Positions 61,122 to 64,000 of a stretch of DNA of 64,000 nucleotides are shown in pieces (within the stretch, counting starts at the first letter, position 1; every line of letters begins with the position of its first letter). The translations under genes and the position numbers were made by a program. The notes below the pieces were generated by a model. The model did no database searches. It was not told where the DNA came from and saw only the letters and a list, made by a program, of their open reading frames with translations. Source of the stretch: Streptomyces sp. NBC_00078 (GTDB lineage: Bacteria > Actinomycetota > Actinomycetes > Streptomycetales > Streptomycetaceae); the NCBI RefSeq assembly GCF_026343335.1, contig NZ_JAPELX010000001.1, positions 8,246,001-8,310,000 of the forward strand. Direction: 5' to 3'.

Positions 61122-61934
61122 ATGGAGCGTCCCGCCTGGGCCCCACGAAGCATCGACATCTCGGTGCCGAGCGTCTCGCGCATCTACGACTACTACCTGG
61201 GCGGTTCGCACAACTTCGAGGTCGACCGGGAGGCGGCCCGCAAGGCGATGGAGTTCATGCCGGGGCTGCCCAAGATCATGCAGGCGAACCGTGCCTTCAT
61301 GCGCCGGGCCGTGCGCTTCGCCGTGGGCGAGGGCATCGACCAGTTCCTGGACATCGGTTCGGGCATTCCCACCTTCGGCAACTCCCACGAGGTGGCCCAG
61401 TCGGCCCGGCCCGGCGCGCGCGTCGTGTACGTCGACCACGACCCGGTCGCCGTCGCGCACAGCGAGGCGGTCCTCGCGGGCAACGAGGGCGCGGGCGTCA
61501 TCGCCGCCGACCTCCGTAAGCCCCAGGAGATCCTCGCGAGCGCCGAGGTGGGGCGCCTGATCGACCTGAACCGGCCAGTGGCGCTGCTTCTCGTTGCCAT
61601 ACTGCACTTCGTGGAAGACGAGGACGACCCGTACGGGGCGGTGGCCGAACTGCGCGACGCGCTCGCGCCCGGCAGCCTGCTGATCCTCACCCATGCCTCG
61701 TACGAGGGAATCCCGCTCCCCGCCGAGCGGGCGGCGGGCACGGTGGACGTGTACAAGGACATTCGCAACCCGCTGATCATGCGTTCGCGCGACGACATCG
61801 CGCGGTTCTTCGAGGGGTACGACATGGTGGAACCGGGACTGGTGTCGATGCCGCACTGGCGGCCGGAGACGGCACCGGAGGACGAGGATCCCTATGCCTT
61901 CTCCGGGTTCGCCGGCGTGGGGCGTACGGCGTGA
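61122..61934 (+). CDS. DUF574-type SAM-dependent methyltransferase
   Basis: The 270-aa protein is a paralogue of the 33367 gene: SRIYDYYLGGSHNFEVDREA, QFLDIGSGIPTFGNSHEVAQ, VVYVDHDPVAVAHSEAVL and EGYDMVEPGLVSM. These SAM-binding motifs are intact; the substrate is unknown. Its last codons overlap the next gene's GTG start (GTGA), so methyltransferase and c-di-GMP enzyme are translationally coupled. From memory the S. coelicolor pair SCO0929-rmdA is alike. Confidence 0.93.
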   Translation: MERPAWAPRSIDISVPSVSRIYDYYLGGSHNFEVDREAARKAMEFMPGLPKIMQANRAFMRRAVRFAVGEGIDQFLDIGSGIPTFGNSHEVAQSARPGARVVYVDHDPVAVAHSEAVLAGNEGAGVIAADLRKPQEILASAEVGRLIDLNRPVALLLVAILHFVEDEDDPYGAVAELRDALAPGSLLILTHASYEGIPLPAERAAGTVDVYKDIRNPLIMRSRDDIARFFEGYDMVEPGLVSMPHWRPETAPEDEDPYAFSGFAGVGRTA

Positions 61935-64000
61935 CCGCGGAGCAGGACGGGCCCCTCGACAGACTGCGCAGGTTCGCGACGATCTGGAGCCGGGCGGTCT
62001 TCCCGGTGACGTCGACGTCGCTGACCCGGCCGGAGTTCGAGCAGCAACTCCTGCCGTTGGCCCGGCGGTTGAGCGAGGCGCTGCACACCCGGACACTCGA
62101 CGCGGGCGAGGGCAGAGCCGTCGGCGCGGCCCTCGTCGGCGCACACTGCACCGACCCGGAGGCGCTCACCCGCACCCTGGACTGCGTCGACGCCTACCTG
62201 GTGCTCTACTGCGGCGAGGACGGCGACCGGGAGGAACTGCGGGTGCGTTCGGCGCGGTTGCAGCACGCCATGGCCGCCGGGTTCGCGCAGGCGCTGCGCG
62301 AACGGACGCTGGCCGAGCAGGAGGCGATCTCCGCGGCCGCCCTGAAGGCGCAGGGCCTGGTGGCGCAGGCGCTGCACGACACCGAGGCCCGCTTCCGCGC
62401 GGTCTTCGAGGGCGCGGCCATAGGAATCGGCATCGCCGACCTCGACGGCAACGTCCTCCAGGTCAACGGCGCCCTGCTGCGCATGTTCGGTCTGACCGAC
62501 GAGGTGATCCGCGGCCGCAGGGTCCGGGAGTGGACCCACCCCGAGGACGCGCCGCAGACCTGGACGCTCTACGACGAACTCGTCCGCGGCGAGCGCGAGC
62601 ACTACCACCTCGAGAAGGCGTTCTACCGGCCTGACGGAACGGTCCTGTGGACCAACCTGACGGTCTCCCTGCTGCGCGACGCGGACGGCACCCCGCAGTA
62701 CCAGCTGGCCCTCATGGAGGACACCACCGAACGCCGGCTGCTCAATCTGCGGCTGCGCTACGAGGCCACCCACGACGCGCTCACCGGCCTGCCCAACCGC
62801 ACCTTCTTCTTCGAGCGCCTGGAGAAGGCGCTGGGCGCGGGCAGCGGCCAGCGCTTCGGCCTGTGCTACCTCGACCTCGACGGCTTCAAGACCGTCAACG
62901 ACAGCCTCGGACACGCGGCCGGCGACCGGATGCTCGTCGAGGTCGCCGACCGGCTGCAGGGGTGCACGACCGCGCCCGGCGAGATGGTCGCCCGGCTCGG
63001 CGGCGACGAGTTCGTGGCGCTGACCACCGGCGCCGACACCGAGCACGAGGTCGACGAACTCGCCGCCCGCATCATGAACGCGCTGGTCACCCCGATCAGC
63101 ATCGACGGCCGTGACCTCACCGTGCGCGGCAGCATCGGCATCGTCGAGGGGCCGGCGGGGGAGCGCAGCCCGGCGGAGGTGCTGCGCAGCGCCGACATCA
63201 CCATGTACCGGGCCAAGTCGGCGGGCGGCAACCGCTTCGAGCTCGCCGACGAGGAGGCCGACGCCCGCGCCATCACCCGGCACGGGCTGACCACCGCGCT
63301 GCCGACGGCGCTGGACCGGGGCGAGTTCTTCATCGAGTACCAGCCGCTCGTCCACCTCGGCGACGGCAGCGTGCGCGGCGCCGAGGCGCTGGTGCGCTGG
63401 CTGCACCCGCAGCACGGCGTCCTCGGCCCGGACCGCTTCATTCCGCTCGCTGAACACACCGGCCTGATCGTCCCGTTGGGCCGCTGGGTGCTGGAGCAGT
63501 CGGTGCGCCAGGCCCGCGAGTGGCGAGAACGGTACGACGATGCGGGCCCGCTCCGTATCAACGTCAACCTCTCGCCCTGCCAGCTCACCCACCCCGGCCT
63601 GGTCCAGGACACCGTCGACATCCTGGAGCGCGCGGGCGTCGCACCGGACGCGCTGTGCCTTGAGGTCACCGAGTCCGCCCTCATCGGCGCCGACGACGAC
63701 CTGCTCAAGCCACTGCGCCGGCTTGCCGAAATGGGCGTCGACATCGCCCTGGACGACTTCGGCACCGGCTACTCGAACCTGGCGAACCTGCGCCGCCTCC
63801 CGGTCAGCATCCTCAAGCTGGACCGCTCCTTCACCCAGAGCATGCAGCAGTTCCCGGCGGACCCCGTCGACCTCAAGATCGTCGAAGGGATCGTTTCCCT
63901 CGCCCACAGCCTCGACCTCGCGGTGACGGTGGAGGGCGTGGAAACCGGCGCCCAGGCCGAGCAGTTGCGGATACTGGGCTGCGACACGGCGCAGGGCTGG
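61931..64000 (+). CDS. rmdA: PAS-GGDEF-EAL c-di-GMP enzyme, RmdA-like, 3' end outside window
   Basis: At least 690 residues are visible. An N-terminal helical region (1-140) is followed by a PAS domain (about 150-275: RFRAVFEGAAIGIGIADLDG), GGDEF (active site GGDEF at 357-361) and EAL (E485-A486-L487 in RGAEALVRWLHP; metal/catalytic ALDDFGTGYSNLANL and VTVEGVET). Both catalytic signatures are complete. No RxxD inhibitory site precedes GGDEF. No membrane helices are seen. S. coelicolor RmdA (SCO0928) has this layout and hydrolyses c-di-GMP, influencing aerial growth; the order with SCO0930-type and DUF574 genes agrees. The GTG start overlaps the methyltransferase stop. Confidence 0.9.
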   Translation, partial: MTAEQDGPLDRLRRFATIWSRAVFPVTSTSLTRPEFEQQLLPLARRLSEALHTRTLDAGEGRAVGAALVGAHCTDPEALTRTLDCVDAYLVLYCGEDGDREELRVRSARLQHAMAAGFAQALRERTLAEQEAISAAALKAQGLVAQALHDTEARFRAVFEGAAIGIGIADLDGNVLQVNGALLRMFGLTDEVIRGRRVREWTHPEDAPQTWTLYDELVRGEREHYHLEKAFYRPDGTVLWTNLTVSLLRDADGTPQYQLALMEDTTERRLLNLRLRYEATHDALTGLPNRTFFFERLEKALGAGSGQRFGLCYLDLDGFKTVNDSLGHAAGDRMLVEVADRLQGCTTAPGEMVARLGGDEFVALTTGADTEHEVDELAARIMNALVTPISIDGRDLTVRGSIGIVEGPAGERSPAEVLRSADITMYRAKSAGGNRFELADEEADARAITRHGLTTALPTALDRGEFFIEYQPLVHLGDGSVRGAEALVRWLHPQHGVLGPDRFIPLAEHTGLIVPLGRWVLEQSVRQAREWRERYDDAGPLRINVNLSPCQLTHPGLVQDTVDILERAGVAPDALCLEVTESALIGADDDLLKPLRRLAEMGVDIALDDFGTGYSNLANLRRLPVSILKLDRSFTQSMQQFPADPVDLKIVEGIVSLAHSLDLAVTVEGVETGAQAEQLRILGCDTAQGW

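Noticed and set aside
1..64000. Prophage, integrative element, CRISPR, tRNA or insertion sequence
   Set aside because: No integrase, transposase, cas gene, regularly spaced repeat, terminal inverted repeat or tRNA cloverleaf was recognised by reading; a covariance or HMM search was not possible here.

Overview
The window is high-G+C actinobacterial chromosome with strong G/C third-position bias, GTG/TTG starts and purine-rich ribosome binding sites. Its content points to Streptomyces: a resuscitation-promoting factor, DUF397/XRE/HATPase regulators, DUF574-type methyltransferases, a WS/DGAT acyltransferase, an SCO0930-type lipoprotein and a GGDEF-EAL protein resembling RmdA. From memory, the order DUF574 methyltransferase-rmdA, SCO0930 lipoprotein, WS/DGAT, rpfD, gnd resembles the S. 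coelicolor SCO0928-SCO0975 arm region in reverse. That synteny is inference and was not aligned. No rRNA, tRNA, CRISPR array, insertion sequence or prophage was recognised.

Layout. 1-3.8 kb: the 3' part of a large LuxR-type (LAL) regulator and a DUF6585 membrane protein. 4-9.8 kb: a phosphofructokinase with PPi-type specificity residues, a P-type ATPase relic, panD, a GNAT, an Asp/Glu racemase-like protein, a proline-rich small protein and gnd. 10-16.3 kb: rpfD, a DMT transporter, an FhuF-like Fe-S protein, the glycogen genes glgA and glgC, and a cupin. 16.5-21.1 kb: a secreted GH2-GH92 glycosidase pair behind repeated TTGTCATG half-sites. 21.2-30.6 kb: WS/DGAT, an unusual SDR, small proteins, a second SDR with a degenerate HD protein, an orphan sugar-ABC ATPase, a 58-aa small gene, a GNAT, an amidase and DedA. 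30.7-34.2 kb: MaoC and a regulatory block (XRE, DUF397, HATPase, DUF574 methyltransferase). 34.4-42.3 kb: a GntR regulator and a divergent L-fucose uptake and non-phosphorylative catabolism operon whose last gene, the fuconolactonase, is a wreck. 42.4-50.9 kb: lipase maturation factor, PAS-GAF-SpoIIE-HATPase phosphatase, an Fpg/Nei glycosylase, an ECF sigma/anti-sigma block and a CapA lipoprotein. 51-64 kb: universal stress protein, LysX, a polysaccharide deacetylase, a class F sortase with two anchored secreted proteins, a DUF4239 protein with a proline-rich partner, the SCO0930-type lipoprotein, a second DUF574 methyltransferase and rmdA (runs off the end).

How genes work together. glgA and glgC form a glycogen module. 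The transporter, dehydratase, SDR and AKR genes are chained by ATGA/GTGA overlaps into one fucose operon with a FadR-type operator at its promoter. XRE, DUF397 and HATPase form the classic streptomycete regulatory triad around a shared AATTG-rich intergenic region. The methyltransferase and rmdA are translationally coupled.
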